Shown here piece after piece: positions 18,184 to 27,737 of a DNA stretch of 64,000 bases. The stretch spans positions 1 through 64,000 of the forward strand of contig CAKOLT010000003.1 of assembly GCA_934096315.1 (NCBI GenBank), written 5' to 3'. Source of the stretch: an uncultured Bacilli bacterium. GTDB taxonomy: Bacteria; Bacillota_I; Bacilli_A; RF39; UBA660. The number at the start of each line of letters is the position of its first letter. Position 1 is the first letter of the stretch. The notes beneath the pieces were generated by a model that searched no databases, was not told the origin of the DNA, and worked only from the letters and a program-made list of their open reading frames with translations. A program made the position numbers and the translations under genes.

Positions 18184-20595
18184 TTATGATAGTGCTACCA
18201 TAGATACCGTAAGTATTATTAGTGATGCAACCATTATTGTAGCTACTACTTTTAAAGACCATTTAAACCAAGTAGAATATTCTACTTTTGCTAATGCAAG
18301 TCCTCCCATTATTGCTCCGCATGTTGGAGTAATTAGATTAACTAACCCATTAGCTGCTACAAAAATCATTACAGTAACTTCAACACTGAATCCTAATTCA
18401 TGAGCAAGTGGTCCCATAATTGGAGTAGATAATGTTGCTAGTCCAGAAGATGATGGTACCAATACAGATAATATTATATGTAATAAATAATCTAGTGGTG
18501 CGAATAATACTGGTGGTAAGTTTCTCATAGCGTCTGCAGCATTATAAATAATATAATTATCTAAATGAGTGATTCCCATTAATACAGAAGCTCCACGAGC
18601 AATTGCGATTATTAAGATAACTCCCATCATATCAGCAGCACCTGCTACAAATGTATCTGCAAATTTCTTTTCACTTTCACGGTTAACTAAACCAATTATG
18701 ATAGACATTATGAAGAACCATAGTGATGCTTCTTGGAAATACCACCATCCGATTGGATTACCAGTTAATTTACCTGTGGTATCTAAGAATATGTTAATAC
18801 CAAAGCTATCCCATGGGATAAATCCTATTATCATTATTACAAAAGTTATTCCGAATAATACAAGGGTTAGTTTTTGTTTTCCTGATAGTTTTACATCTTT
18901 ATCTTTTTCAGCAGGTTTTAGATATGTTTTATCCATTTCTTTTTGTTCACGAAGTGATAAGAAAGTAGATCCTTTATCATGTTTTACTTTTTTTGCATAT
19001 GCCATTACAAATGCGACTGCTATAAAGTAAGATACTAACCATAAGGCAACTCCTATACCTATAATTATACCTTGGTTTACTTCAATTCCTTTAGGTAGAG
19101 AATCTATTGCAACTCCTACAGCAAATGGATTGATGGTAGAGCCTAATACTCCGACACCTGCTCCAAGTAATACTATAGCAGAAGCTACTATTGTATCCAT
19201 ACCAGCGACTACCATTGTAGCAGCAAGTAGAGCATAAAACCCAACGGTTTCTTCAAGCATTCCATAAGTAGTACCTCCTATAGAGAAGATAAACATAAGT
19301 ATAGGAATTATCCATAATTCTTTACCTTTCATCTTCTTAATAAGAACTTTTATTCCTGTTTCAAGAGCTCCAGTAGAGTTAACAACTGCTAGGAAACCTC
19401 CTAAAATGAATATGAATATTGCTACATCCATTGCATCTTTAAATCCTAAAACTGGTGCAAGTAGGATATCAGAAAGAGATGCAGCTACAACACCACTACC
19501 ATTGACTATTTCTTCACCTACAAAACTAGCCTCTGGTAAAAAGTGAGTTATCACTCCCAAGAATATTACGATTAGTAATATAATTGAAAATGATGTTAAG
19601 ACAAATTTTTTATTTTTTTCTTTTGTCTTGGCCATTTTTATCCTCCTTTTCTCCTTTTCCCCCTCTTTAGTAATTGTTGTACCGTTTTTTCCTTCTAAGG
19701 CGTTTACGCCATTATTTAATGATGTAATTATTGCTTCTTTTTTAGGATTATCTTTTACAAAATTTATACTTGCTTCAACCTTTGGAAGCATACTTCCTTT
19801 TGCAAAATACCCTTTATTAATATATTCTTCTGCCTCTTCTACTGACATGTATTTTATTGCTTTAGCATCTTTCGTATTGTAATTTATATATACTTTGTCT
19901 ACCGCAGTTAGTATTAAGAGTATATCAGCGTCTACAATTTTTGCAAGCAAGCTTGCGGCAAAATCTTTATCAATAACGGCGTCTACTCCTTTGTAAGAAC
20001 CATTATCATTAATAACAGGGATTCCTCCTCCTCCAGCAGTAATTACAACGTTTCCATCACTGACTAGATCTTTAATAACATCTTCTTCAATGATACTGAT
20101 AGGTTTAGGAGACGGTACTACTCTCCGATAACCCCTACCAGAGTCTTCGACAAACTTATATCCCTTTTCACTCATGATTTTTTGAGCTTCTTCTTGGGTA
20201 TAAAACATTCCTACAGGTTTAGTTGGATTAAGAAAGGCACTATCTTTCTTATCTACTTCAATCTGAGTAATGATTGTCACACAATTTTTGTTTATACCAT
20301 TTTTCTTTAATTCGTGGGCAATTGATTGTTGTAAGTGATATCCTATATATCCTTGACTCATTGCTCCGCACTCTGCAAATGGTATAGAGGGAGTTCCAAT
20401 ATTTTGGCTACTTGCATAATCTGTTGCAAGTTTAATAACTCCAACTTGTGGTCCATTTCCATGGACTACTATTACTTCATGATTATTATTTACTATTTTT
20501 ACGATCTGTTTGGCAGTTTTTTTTACTAATTTTAATTGCTCTTCAGGGGTATTACCTAAGGCATTACCCCCTAGAGCAATTACTATTTTACTCAT
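18184..20595 (-). CDS. arcC-arcD: Carbamate kinase fused in frame to YfcC/ArcD-type antiporter
   Basis: An 803-residue frame with two complete proteins. Residues 1-320 are carbamate kinase ([35 protein letters not shown]), which makes ATP from carbamoyl phosphate, the last step of the arginine deiminase pathway. From Met321 onward is a YfcC/DcuC-type membrane carrier of about 12 helices, the usual alternative arginine/ornithine antiporter. No stop separates them: the linker [10 protein letters not shown] is encoded by what looks like the antiporter's own ribosome-binding region. The product could be one 803-residue fusion, two proteins, or both. It overlaps arcB by eight bases. Confidence 0.9.
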   Translation of the reverse strand: MSKIVIALGGNALGNTPEEQLKLVKKTAKQIVKIVNNNHEVIVVHGNGPQVGVIKLATDYASSQNIGTPSIPFAECGAMSQGYIGYHLQQSIAHELKKNGINKNCVTIITQIEVDKKDSAFLNPTKPVGMFYTQEEAQKIMSEKGYKFVEDSGRGYRRVVPSPKPISIIEEDVIKDLVSDGNVVITAGGGGIPVINDNGSYKGVDAVIDKDFAASLLAKIVDADILLILTAVDKVYINYNTKDAKAIKYMSVEEAEEYINKGYFAKGSMLPKVEASINFVKDNPKKEAIITSLNNGVNALEGKNGTTITKEGEKEKRRIKMAKTKEKNKKFVLTSFSIILLIVIFLGVITHFLPEASFVGEEIVNGSGVVAASLSDILLAPVLGFKDAMDVAIFIFILGGFLAVVNSTGALETGIKVLIKKMKGKELWIIPILMFIFSIGGTTYGMLEETVGFYALLAATMVVAGMDTIVASAIVLLGAGVGVLGSTINPFAVGVAIDSLPKGIEVNQGIIIGIGVALWLVSYFIAVAFVMAYAKKVKHDKGSTFLSLREQKEMDKTYLKPAEKDKDVKLSGKQKLTLVLFGITFVIMIIGFIPWDSFGINIFLDTTGKLTGNPIGWWYFQEASLWFFIMSIIIGLVNRESEKKFADTFVAGAADMMGVILIIAIARGASVLMGITHLDNYIIYNAADAMRNLPPVLFAPLDYLLHIILSVLVPSSSGLATLSTPIMGPLAHELGFSVEVTVMIFVAANGLVNLITPTCGAIMGGLALAKVEYSTWFKWSLKVVATIMVASLIILTVSMVALS
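19633..19650 (-). promoter_or_regulatory. Internal ribosome-binding site and ATG of the antiporter
   Basis: AAAAGGAGG (19650-19642 on the minus strand), six bases, then ATG (19635-19633), inside the arcC-arcD reading frame. This is as good as the other Shine-Dalgarno sites in the window and is positioned exactly where a separate arcD would start, so internal initiation giving a 483-residue antiporter is likely even if read-through fusion also occurs. Confidence 0.75.
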
Positions 20596-21583
20596 TATAT
20601 TCCTTCATTGTAGCATACATAACTGCCTTTATTGTATGCATTCTGTTTTCGGCTTCATCAAATACTTTAGAAGAACTTGATTCAAAGACTTCATCAGTTA
20701 CTTCCATTTCTTTTATACCGAATTTTTCATATATATCCATACCTATTGTTGTGTCTGTGTTGTGAAATGATGGTAGGCAGTGAAGGAATATTGCGTTTTT
20801 ACTACAACTATCCATTATTTTTTTATTAACTTGATATGGAAGTAATAAATCTATTCTTTCTTTCCATTTACTAGCATCCTCACCCATACTTAACCATACA
20901 TCTGTATATATTACATCCATATTTTTAACTTCTTCAGGGTTTGATGTGAAATTAATACTACATCCGTTTTCTTTTGCTATTAATCTGCATTTGTTAGTAA
21001 GTTCTTCTTCTGGCCATAATTCTTCTGGAGCACAGCAGTTGAAGTTAATTCCTAGTTTACTACATATAACCATAAGGGAATTTCCAACATTGTTACGTGC
21101 ATCTCCGAAGAAGCAGAAGTTTATTCCTTGTAAATAACCAAAATTTTCTTCAATAGTCATAACGTCTGCAAGCATTTGGGTTGGATGAAACATATCTGTT
21201 AAACCATTCCATACTGGAACTGTTGAATATTTGCATAGTTCTTCAACTATATTTTGTGAAAAACCACGATATTCTATTCCGTCGTATATTCTAGTTAGTA
21301 CTCTCGCTGTATCTTTAATTGTTTCTTTTTTACCCATTTGCGAACCGGTAGGTCCTAAATAAGTAACATTCATACCTAGGTCATAGGCTGCTACTTCAAA
21401 AGAACATCTTGTTCTTGTTGAATCTTTTTCAAATAATATAACTATATTTTTGCCTTTTAAGTAATCGTGTTTAATATTATTGTGTTTTTTTGTTTTGAAT
21501 TCTTTAGATAAGTTAAGTAAGTATTTTATTTCTTCACTTGAGTAATCTAATAATTTTGAAAAATCTCTTCCTTTTAAGTTCAT
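20588..21583 (-). CDS. arcB: Ornithine carbamoyltransferase (catabolic)
   Basis: ArcB converts citrulline and phosphate to ornithine and carbamoyl phosphate. The 331 residues carry the carbamoyl-phosphate loop [46 protein letters not shown] and [11 protein letters not shown]. The operon (arcA upstream, arcC downstream) indicates the catabolic enzyme. It starts one base after the arcA stop. Confidence 0.96.
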   Translation of the reverse strand: MNLKGRDFSKLLDYSSEEIKYLLNLSKEFKTKKHNNIKHDYLKGKNIVILFEKDSTRTRCSFEVAAYDLGMNVTYLGPTGSQMGKKETIKDTARVLTRIYDGIEYRGFSQNIVEELCKYSTVPVWNGLTDMFHPTQMLADVMTIEENFGYLQGINFCFFGDARNNVGNSLMVICSKLGINFNCCAPEELWPEEELTNKCRLIAKENGCSINFTSNPEEVKNMDVIYTDVWLSMGEDASKWKERIDLLLPYQVNKKIMDSCSKNAIFLHCLPSFHNTDTTIGMDIYEKFGIKEMEVTDEVFESSSSKVFDEAENRMHTIKAVMYATMKEYNE

Positions 21584-21584
21584 A

Positions 21585-22811
21585 TTAATCCTCTCTTATA
21601 AGGGGCATACTCATACATCTTGGTCCCCCACGACCTCTTGATAATTCAGCACTATGCATTTCATAAACTTTTAGACCATGGCTTCTTAATATGTCATTAG
21701 TGACATTGTTTCTGTTGTAGACTACTACTACTCCGGGAGCAATACATAATGTATTAGTGCCATCATTCCATTGTTCTCTTTCTGATGGTATTTTATCTCC
21801 TCCAGCACATGGTATTAGCGTGATATCTTTTTCTAAATATTCTTCTAATATTTTTTCTAGAGATCCTTTTTTCTGTTTAACTTTTACTAGATCTGGTCTG
21901 TCTCCTCTAGTTATTTCAAATACTCTTAGACTATCCATTATTCCTGGGTGGTAAGTAAATTTATCATAATCTATTTGAGTAAATACTGTATCTAAGTGCA
22001 TAAATGCTCTACATTCTGGTATTAGGAATGCAAGAACTGTATCTATTTTACAATCTGAGTCTGCAAATAGATTTTTAGATAGAAGGTCTATAGCGTCTGC
22101 ACTAGTTCTTTGTGATATACCTATTGCAAGAATGTGTTCGTTTAGGTTAAGTACATCACCACCTTCTATATTAAATGGATTCTCTCTATCATAATATTTT
22201 TTGACTTTATCTTGATATTCTGGATGATAGTTAAATATATAACTTGCATATATTGTTTCTCTACTTCTTGTTTCAGAATACATTTTATTTAATACAACAC
22301 CGTCTCCAACAGATGCAAAAGGGTCTCTGGTAAAGTATAGGTTAGGCAGTGGTTCTGCTAAAAATTTACCTTCTTCGCTGACTAAGTCTACTAGAGAGTT
22401 TTCTATATCTTTTTTCTTTCTATCTAACTCGTCTACTTTTATTCCTTCCATTGTTTTTAGGACTAATTCTTTGTTATCTTCTATATTCATTAATAGATCA
22501 AATAACATGTCTTTATACATTGGTGTTCTAATTCCTGCTTCGTATATGAATTGTCTTATAAAAGCAGGTTTAATATTGGGATTGTTGTCTAGAACTTCAG
22601 TCATTAAATCTTCTAGATATACAACCTCTATTCCGTTTTCTTTTAATATACTTGCAAATTCATCGTGTTCTATTTGGGCATCCTTTAAGTAAGGGATATC
22701 ATCAAATAGTAGTTTGTTTAAGGTATCTGGAGTTAAGTTTAATAACTCTTTACCTGGTCTATGTAACAATACTTTTTTAAGTGGTTTTATTTCGCTTGTT
22801 ACGTGTATCAT
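21585..22811 (-). CDS. arcA: Arginine deiminase
   Basis: ArcA hydrolyses arginine to citrulline and ammonia, the first step of the pathway. The 408 residues include [17 protein letters not shown], the FNIEGGDVL segment, the [11 protein letters not shown]is motif and the catalytic Cys399 in [23 protein letters not shown] precedes the ATG. The order arcA-arcB-arcC/D supports ATP generation and acid resistance by arginine fermentation. Confidence 0.97.
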   Translation of the reverse strand: MIHVTSEIKPLKKVLLHRPGKELLNLTPDTLNKLLFDDIPYLKDAQIEHDEFASILKENGIEVVYLEDLMTEVLDNNPNIKPAFIRQFIYEAGIRTPMYKDMLFDLLMNIEDNKELVLKTMEGIKVDELDRKKKDIENSLVDLVSEEGKFLAEPLPNLYFTRDPFASVGDGVVLNKMYSETRSRETIYASYIFNYHPEYQDKVKKYYDRENPFNIEGGDVLNLNEHILAIGISQRTSADAIDLLSKNLFADSDCKIDTVLAFLIPECRAFMHLDTVFTQIDYDKFTYHPGIMDSLRVFEITRGDRPDLVKVKQKKGSLEKILEEYLEKDITLIPCAGGDKIPSEREQWNDGTNTLCIAPGVVVVYNRNNVTNDILRSHGLKVYEMHSAELSRGRGGPRCMSMPLIRED

Positions 22812-22830
22812 TTTATCATCCTCCCTATTT

Positions 22831-22858
22831 ATTATAACATATATTTATCATTTTTCAA
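22831..22858 (-). promoter_or_regulatory. Probable sigma-A promoter of arcA
   Basis: Minus strand: TTGAAA (22858-22853), 16-base spacer, TATAAT (22836-22831), ending about 20 bases before the arcA start. It overlaps the 3' end of the ABC ATPase gene, so the arc genes can be expressed apart from the transporter genes. No ArgR-type operator could be assigned by eye. Confidence 0.55.
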
Positions 22859-23567
22859 TATCAAAAATAAATTTTTTTACTCTTTCATTGTCTCCATTTA
22901 TGATATCTTCATAACTTTCATCTAATACTATTTTACCAGATTCTAAAAAGATTACTCTGTCAGAAAATTCTTTTACGAATTCCATTTCATGACTTACTAT
23001 TATAAGGGTTATACCCTCATCTTTAAGTTTTTTTATTAATTCTATAACTTCTTTAGTCATTTCTGGATCTAGGGCACTGGTTGGCTCATCTAATAATATT
23101 AATCTTGGGGACATTATTAGCGTTCTGATAATGGCTACTCTTTGTTTTTCTCCTCCGGATAAACTTGAGGGATAGCTGTCTTTTTTATCAAATAAACCTA
23201 TTTCTTTAAGCATAGATAGTGCCTTTTTCTTAGCGTTTTTTTCAGTCATTATCTTGTGTTTTACTGGGGCTAAGGTTATGTTTTCTAGTACTGTTAAGTT
23301 ATCAAAGAGATTGAAGTGCTGAAATACCATACCTATTTCTTTACGCATTTCCCTAGAATTTATATCATTTACAACTTTTCTATCAAATAACACTTCTCCG
23401 CTTGTGGGGACAATCATTCTGTTCAGACATCTTAGTAAAGTACTTTTACCACTTCCAGAGGGTCCTATTATGGATACTATTTCTTCATTATCTACATCAA
23501 AGCTTATATTTTTTAGGATTGTTTTGTTTTCATAAACTTTTGATAAATTTCTAACCGACAGTAGCAT
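22848..23567 (-). CDS. Amino-acid ABC transporter ATP-binding protein
   Basis: A 239-residue ATPase of the polar amino-acid uptake (GlnQ/ArtM) type: Walker A GPSGSGKSTLLR, Q-loop MVFQHFNLF, signature LSGGEKQRVAI, Walker B LILLDEPTSALDPE and H-loop IVSHEM. It overlaps the permease gene by 17 bases. With permease and binding protein it forms a complete importer; its position just upstream of arcA suggests arginine as a substrate, which is inference. Confidence 0.93.
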   Translation of the reverse strand: MLLSVRNLSKVYENKTILKNISFDVDNEEIVSIIGPSGSGKSTLLRCLNRMIVPTSGEVLFDRKVVNDINSREMRKEIGMVFQHFNLFDNLTVLENITLAPVKHKIMTEKNAKKKALSMLKEIGLFDKKDSYPSSLSGGEKQRVAIIRTLIMSPRLILLDEPTSALDPEMTKEVIELIKKLKDEGITLIIVSHEMEFVKEFSDRVIFLESGKIVLDESYEDIINGDNERVKKFIFDIEK

Positions 23568-24240
23568 TTTTGTTACCTCCCTTGTTTATTAATTTAGATA
23601 AGAATAAAGTTAACGTAAGATAAATTAAAGAAGTTATTATTAATGGGAAGAAATAGTCATATGTACGGGACGCTATTATATCACTTGCTTTTGTTAATTC
23701 TACTATTCCGATGTAACCTGCTACGGAGGTTTCTTTAAGAAGTGTGATAAATTCATTTCCAAGAGCAGGTTTTATGTTTTTTATTGCTTGGGGTAAAATT
23801 ACGTATCTTGTAGTTTGTCCATAAGATAGTCCTAGGCTTTTACCAGCTTCCATTTGACCTGGGTTTACAGATATTAAGCCTGATTTAATTATTTCGGATA
23901 CATAAGCACCACTGTTAAGACCAAAGGCAAGTATTCCAATTAGTATTATGTTAGTATTTACGGATTTAAATATTACATAATAAATAATCATAAGTTGAAG
24001 TAATACTGGAGTTCCTCTGATAATTGCAACGTATATTCTGCATATTAAACTGCATATTTTTAGTTTACCTGTTTCTTTATGGTAATCGTTTATAAGGGCA
24101 ATTAAAAGTCCAAGCACTATACCTATTATTGTAGCAAATATTGCCATTGTTATTGTATTAAATAGTCCTTCAAGGATGTATTTATATCTATCTTGAAAGA
24201 TTATAGAATTGTAAAAATCGTTATATATATTGTTTAACAT
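23551..24240 (-). CDS. Amino-acid ABC transporter permease
   Basis: A 229-residue HisM/GlnP-family permease with about five transmembrane helices. The IIRGTPVLLQLMIIYYV segment and the EAA loop (EAGKSLGLSYGQTTRYVILPQAIKNIKPALGNEF) that docks the ATPase are clear. It lies between the binding-protein gene and the ATPase gene, eight bases after the former. Confidence 0.93.
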   Translation of the reverse strand: MLNNIYNDFYNSIIFQDRYKYILEGLFNTITMAIFATIIGIVLGLLIALINDYHKETGKLKICSLICRIYVAIIRGTPVLLQLMIIYYVIFKSVNTNIILIGILAFGLNSGAYVSEIIKSGLISVNPGQMEAGKSLGLSYGQTTRYVILPQAIKNIKPALGNEFITLLKETSVAGYIGIVELTKASDIIASRTYDYFFPLIITSLIYLTLTLFLSKLINKGGNKNATVG

Positions 24241-24247
24241 ACTTCAC

Positions 24248-24964
24248 CTACTTTGAATGGTTTAGAACAAACTCATCTATTTTTCCTTCCTCTTGTAATT
24301 TTTTTAAAGTTTTATTAATTCTATCTAGTAATTTTTTGTTATCTTTTTTTACAGCAATTCCATAAGTGTCAGAAAATAATTCTCCTTCTAATATTTTTAA
24401 ATCTTTATTATTTTTTATTATTTCTTTAGCTGGAAGGTAATCCATAACTATGCAATCTACTTTTTCTCTTTTTAAGTCTTCCGTCATGGATAAATATTTT
24501 TTCTGTCTGCTTAAATCTAAGTTATCATAGTCATTACTTAGTGTAATGTCTGCTATTGATCCTAGTTGGACAGCTATTTTCTTATTAAATATATCATTAG
24601 TGCTTGTTATTTGACTATTGTTATTTACCATTACTATTTGTCTTGATTCGACGTAAGGAGTACTAAAATCTACTTCTTTTAGTCTTTCTTCTGTAATACT
24701 CATGCCCGCTAGAGCCATGTCTGCTTTACCACTTTTTAACTCATTAATTATAGAGTCAAAAGCTACATCTTTTATTTCTAGTTTTTTACCCATACTGCTT
24801 GCTATTTCTTTAGCAATATCTATATCTACTCCTACTATTTCTCCGTTTTCATAATATTCATATGGGGCGAAACCTGCCTCGGTTACCATTACTAATGTAT
24901 CATCTTTTTTGCCGCAACCAGTAGTAAGTAATAATATTAATAATATACTAATTATTTTTTTCAT
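24248..24964 (-). CDS. Amino-acid ABC transporter substrate-binding lipoprotein
   Basis: A 238-residue family 3 solute-binding protein. The signal peptide ends in LTTGC (Cys17), so it is lipid-anchored. GFAPYEYYENGEIVGVDIDIAKEIA, the DMALAGMSITEERLKEVDFSTPY signature and the C-terminal GIAVKKDNKKLLDRINKTL are typical of polar amino-acid receptors. Arg79-type ligand contacts were not assigned. It overlaps the upstream HAD gene by 17 bases. Confidence 0.93.
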   Translation of the reverse strand: MKKIISILLILLLTTGCGKKDDTLVMVTEAGFAPYEYYENGEIVGVDIDIAKEIASSMGKKLEIKDVAFDSIINELKSGKADMALAGMSITEERLKEVDFSTPYVESRQIVMVNNNSQITSTNDIFNKKIAVQLGSIADITLSNDYDNLDLSRQKKYLSMTEDLKREKVDCIVMDYLPAKEIIKNNKDLKILEGELFSDTYGIAVKKDNKKLLDRINKTLKKLQEEGKIDEFVLNHSK

Positions 24965-25649
24965 TTGAAATTCTCTCCTTTACAACTTTAATTATTTCTT
25001 CAAAATCTTCTTTTTTTACTACGTAATCAAAATACTTATTGTATAAAATGTTTTTATCCCTTGGAAAGGCTATACTTATGGTGTCTTTTTTAAAATCATC
25101 AGGAATAAGTGTTAGATCTCCGAGGGAGTCCCCGATAATTATTAGTAATTCTGCATCTTTAATCATTTCTTGATAACTTTTTATTTGACTTTTGTTATAT
25201 ACTGTTACATATTTTTCGTTTTTGTAAAGATAGTTTGATATAATTTTAACATTTGGTAGTAACAGTTTTTCTTTTTCTAATTTTAATTTTATGAAGTTTC
25301 CTAATCCTGCAGAATTGATTATTAAGGGAATGTTATTTTCGTATAAATACTTTACAAAGGTGTTAAAATTATTTTTTATAGTGACATCATCTAACAGTTT
25401 ACTAATGTCTGCATCTGTTATTTTGTAGTTTTCAACATATTTGAATTTTTTTGTCCACATGTCATCATAGATTTTTACTTTTTCGAGAATGTACATGTTG
25501 TTTATTTTATTCATTTTCTCTTTACTGTACATTAAATTTCTTTTTACTAAATAATCTTTTGGTAGTATTTTCTCTAGACACCCCATCGCAGTTTTATCAT
25601 TATTTAGGGTTATGGTGTTGTCAAAATCAATAGCTATTATAATTTTCAT
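24948..25649 (-). CDS. HAD-superfamily hydrolase (phosphatase)
   Basis: A 233-residue HAD phosphatase. Motif I is DFDNTIT (residues about 7-13), motif II Ser in LIINSAGLG, and motifs III/IV KSYQEM and IIGDSLGDLTLI. The helical cap between motifs I and II and the GDSLGDL pattern recall pyrimidine 5'-nucleotidase (UMPH-1/cN-III-like) members, but the substrate is uncertain. First gene of an operon with the amino-acid ABC transporter; GGAGGATAT precedes the ATG. Confidence 0.75.
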   Translation of the reverse strand: MKIIIAIDFDNTITLNNDKTAMGCLEKILPKDYLVKRNLMYSKEKMNKINNMYILEKVKIYDDMWTKKFKYVENYKITDADISKLLDDVTIKNNFNTFVKYLYENNIPLIINSAGLGNFIKLKLEKEKLLLPNVKIISNYLYKNEKYVTVYNKSQIKSYQEMIKDAELLIIIGDSLGDLTLIPDDFKKDTISIAFPRDKNILYNKYFDYVVKKEDFEEIIKVVKERISNEKNN

Positions 25650-25674
25650 ATATCCTCCATATCCTTACTAAACA

Positions 25675-25703
25675 ATTATAACACCAAGAGAATATGATGT
25701 AAA
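25675..25703 (-). promoter_or_regulatory. Sigma-A promoter of the HAD-ABC operon
   Basis: Minus strand: TTTACA (25703-25698), 17-base spacer, TATAAT (25680-25675) with TGT directly before it, an extended -10 element. It lies about 25 bases upstream of the HAD gene start. Confidence 0.75.
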
Positions 25704-25753
25704 TAAATACTTTAAAATTTTACACATTAACTGTAAACTTTCCATAATATAAA

Positions 25754-25788
25754 GCAAAAATGATGTTATTTTATTTAACACCATTTTT
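25754..25788 (-). terminator. Terminator after the hybrid kinase gene
   Basis: Minus-strand stem AAAAATGGTGTTA / TAACATCATTTTT (one G-T wobble) with a short A-rich loop and T-run. It overlaps the stop of the 25787 gene and separates it from the HAD-ABC operon. Confidence 0.75.
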
Positions 25789-27565
25789 ATAGATATTTAT
25801 TTATTATTTTATTAATACTATCTTTAGTTAAGGGTTTAATTATATAGTCAGTAAATCCATATTTTAAATAACTATCATCATATTCTTGCATATTGTTACT
25901 TGTTACCAATATTACTTTAGTATTAAATCCTTTTATTTCTTTTAATTTCTTCATAACAGTTTTTCCGTCCATGTAGTCCATTTCCCCATCAAGAAGAATT
26001 AAATCATATTTTTCGTTATTTCTAATTTTGTTTAGGCATTCCTTACCACTTTTGACCTCATCATAATCCATTTCAATATTATTAAATATTTTATTTATTA
26101 TTTTAAGTCCGGCCTCACTGTCATCAACTACTAGTATCTTTTTATTTATATACTTTTTTTGGTATGTTGCAACAATTGTTTTACTATCATTCTCTTCCAT
26201 TTTTTGATCTATAATAGCAGTTACTTTTGTACCTTTTCCATAATCACTTGAAACGATTAATGTACCTCCGATTAGATTTATAATTCTCTTTGCATTACTT
26301 AATGTTTTATTATTGATATCATCTTCTTTTTTATTTAATGCTTCTTCTAATTTTACTGCTCGCATACCGGTGCCTGAGTCTTCAATTGTTATAATGAGTC
26401 TGCATATATTATTCTTGATGATTGTATCTACATTAAATTCTACGTATCCTTGTTTTGTGTGTTTATGACTATTATCTAAAATAGTTATTAAAGCATTTTT
26501 CATATTTAGGGGATCTCCGTATAAATATCTTGGTAAATTATTGTCAAAGTTTACTCTAAAATCTATTCCCTTATCGTTGTATTTCTCTTTATACATTTTT
26601 ACAAGTTCTTTTAATAATAATTTTATATCATATTTATCATTATATACTTTGATGCTCTTCTTTTCTAAATTACTAGTATCTAATATCTCATTAGTCATGG
26701 TAGTAAATTTTGATGTATATGTATATATTCCTCTGGCATACTGGTGAATATCTTCTAGATTGTTACTATCAACTATGTTACCTACATTTTTGTTAATATC
26801 ATTTACAGTGTTTCTTATTTCCTGAGTCATATTGTACAAGAATATACTTTTTTCACTATTTGCATTATCTGCGACAATTTTGGCATCTCTTACTTCTTCA
26901 ATTACTTTGATATCAGGGTTTTCGATGGTATGATACATAAGTACAGTTATGAATGTTTCAACTGAGGTTGTAAGTAGTAAGAATGGGTGCATATTTTGAA
27001 TAATTGTAGTTATAATTCCCATTGTTAGAAATACATATATTGGAATATATTTTTTATCCCTAATGTTCTTGTAATTAACGATAAGAATTGCAAACATAAC
27101 CAGTATACAAATACTAACTGCAACGTACAGAATATTTATTGATGTACCAAAGGAATACATAACTATTCCATCTCTAGTACAGAACTTAGTTTCTGTAACT
27201 ATAATCAATAACGCAAATACTAGGTATACACTAAATAATATATTTTTAAACTTATTGTAAATTTTTTTTATAGAATATTTATCAGAAATATTTAGTATAT
27301 AAAATAAAAATGTAAATGACCAACTAAGAAGACAAATTAAATAAAATTTATTAATGTATACATAAAATTTATTTTCTGAAAAACTTGCAAACATACAAAG
27401 TAAAAGTTCAGCGATTACTTCAACTAAAGTTATGCATATAATAACAGAATAAATCTTATTGTCCCTATTTTTAACTTTCTTTTTTCCAAAAAATACTATA
27501 AATAGTAATAGAATATAACAAAAACTAGATATAGTAAAAAATATAGTACTATTAAAACTAACCAT
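25787..27565 (-). CDS. Hybrid histidine-kinase-like protein lacking phosphoacceptor His
   Basis: A 592-residue membrane protein. About seven hydrophobic helices fill residues 1-215, then a HisKA-like helix region, an HATPase_c domain with N-box LDNSHKHT and G1 box EDSGTGM, and a C-terminal receiver domain (LVVDDSE, Asp in LILLDGEM, TSN, Lys in IIKPL). The H-box that normally reads MSHEIR is MTQEIR here: Gln248 (codon CAG at 26824-26822) replaces the His. Autophosphorylation there should be impossible, so it may be a phosphatase, a ligand-responsive scaffold or a decaying kinase. Start 27565 chosen for the upstream AGGAGG. Confidence 0.8.
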   Translation of the reverse strand: MVSFNSTIFFTISSFCYILLLFIVFFGKKKVKNRDNKIYSVIICITLVEVIAELLLCMFASFSENKFYVYINKFYLICLLSWSFTFLFYILNISDKYSIKKIYNKFKNILFSVYLVFALLIIVTETKFCTRDGIVMYSFGTSINILYVAVSICILVMFAILIVNYKNIRDKKYIPIYVFLTMGIITTIIQNMHPFLLLTTSVETFITVLMYHTIENPDIKVIEEVRDAKIVADNANSEKSIFLYNMTQEIRNTVNDINKNVGNIVDSNNLEDIHQYARGIYTYTSKFTTMTNEILDTSNLEKKSIKVYNDKYDIKLLLKELVKMYKEKYNDKGIDFRVNFDNNLPRYLYGDPLNMKNALITILDNSHKHTKQGYVEFNVDTIIKNNICRLIITIEDSGTGMRAVKLEEALNKKEDDINNKTLSNAKRIINLIGGTLIVSSDYGKGTKVTAIIDQKMEENDSKTIVATYQKKYINKKILVVDDSEAGLKIINKIFNNIEMDYDEVKSGKECLNKIRNNEKYDLILLDGEMDYMDGKTVMKKLKEIKGFNTKVILVTSNNMQEYDDSYLKYGFTDYIIKPLTKDSINKIINKYL

Positions 27566-27709
27566 AAATTCATATCCTCCTACTAAATACATTTTATCAG
27601 ATTTTTATTAAAAAGTCATTAGTTTAATTCTATTTTTTTTAAATAATTAAAATATTGGCATATTAAGTATATCAATTTTTTAAGTTTGGAAGTTGCTTTG
27701 TTACAAATT

Positions 27710-27737
27710 TAAAAAATGCTAATATTAATAATTAGCA
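27710..27737 (-). terminator. Terminator after the first AMP-binding gene
   Basis: Minus-strand stem TGCTAAT / ATTAGCA with a seven-base loop and a following T6 run. It overlaps the stop codon of the 27725 gene. Confidence 0.75.
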
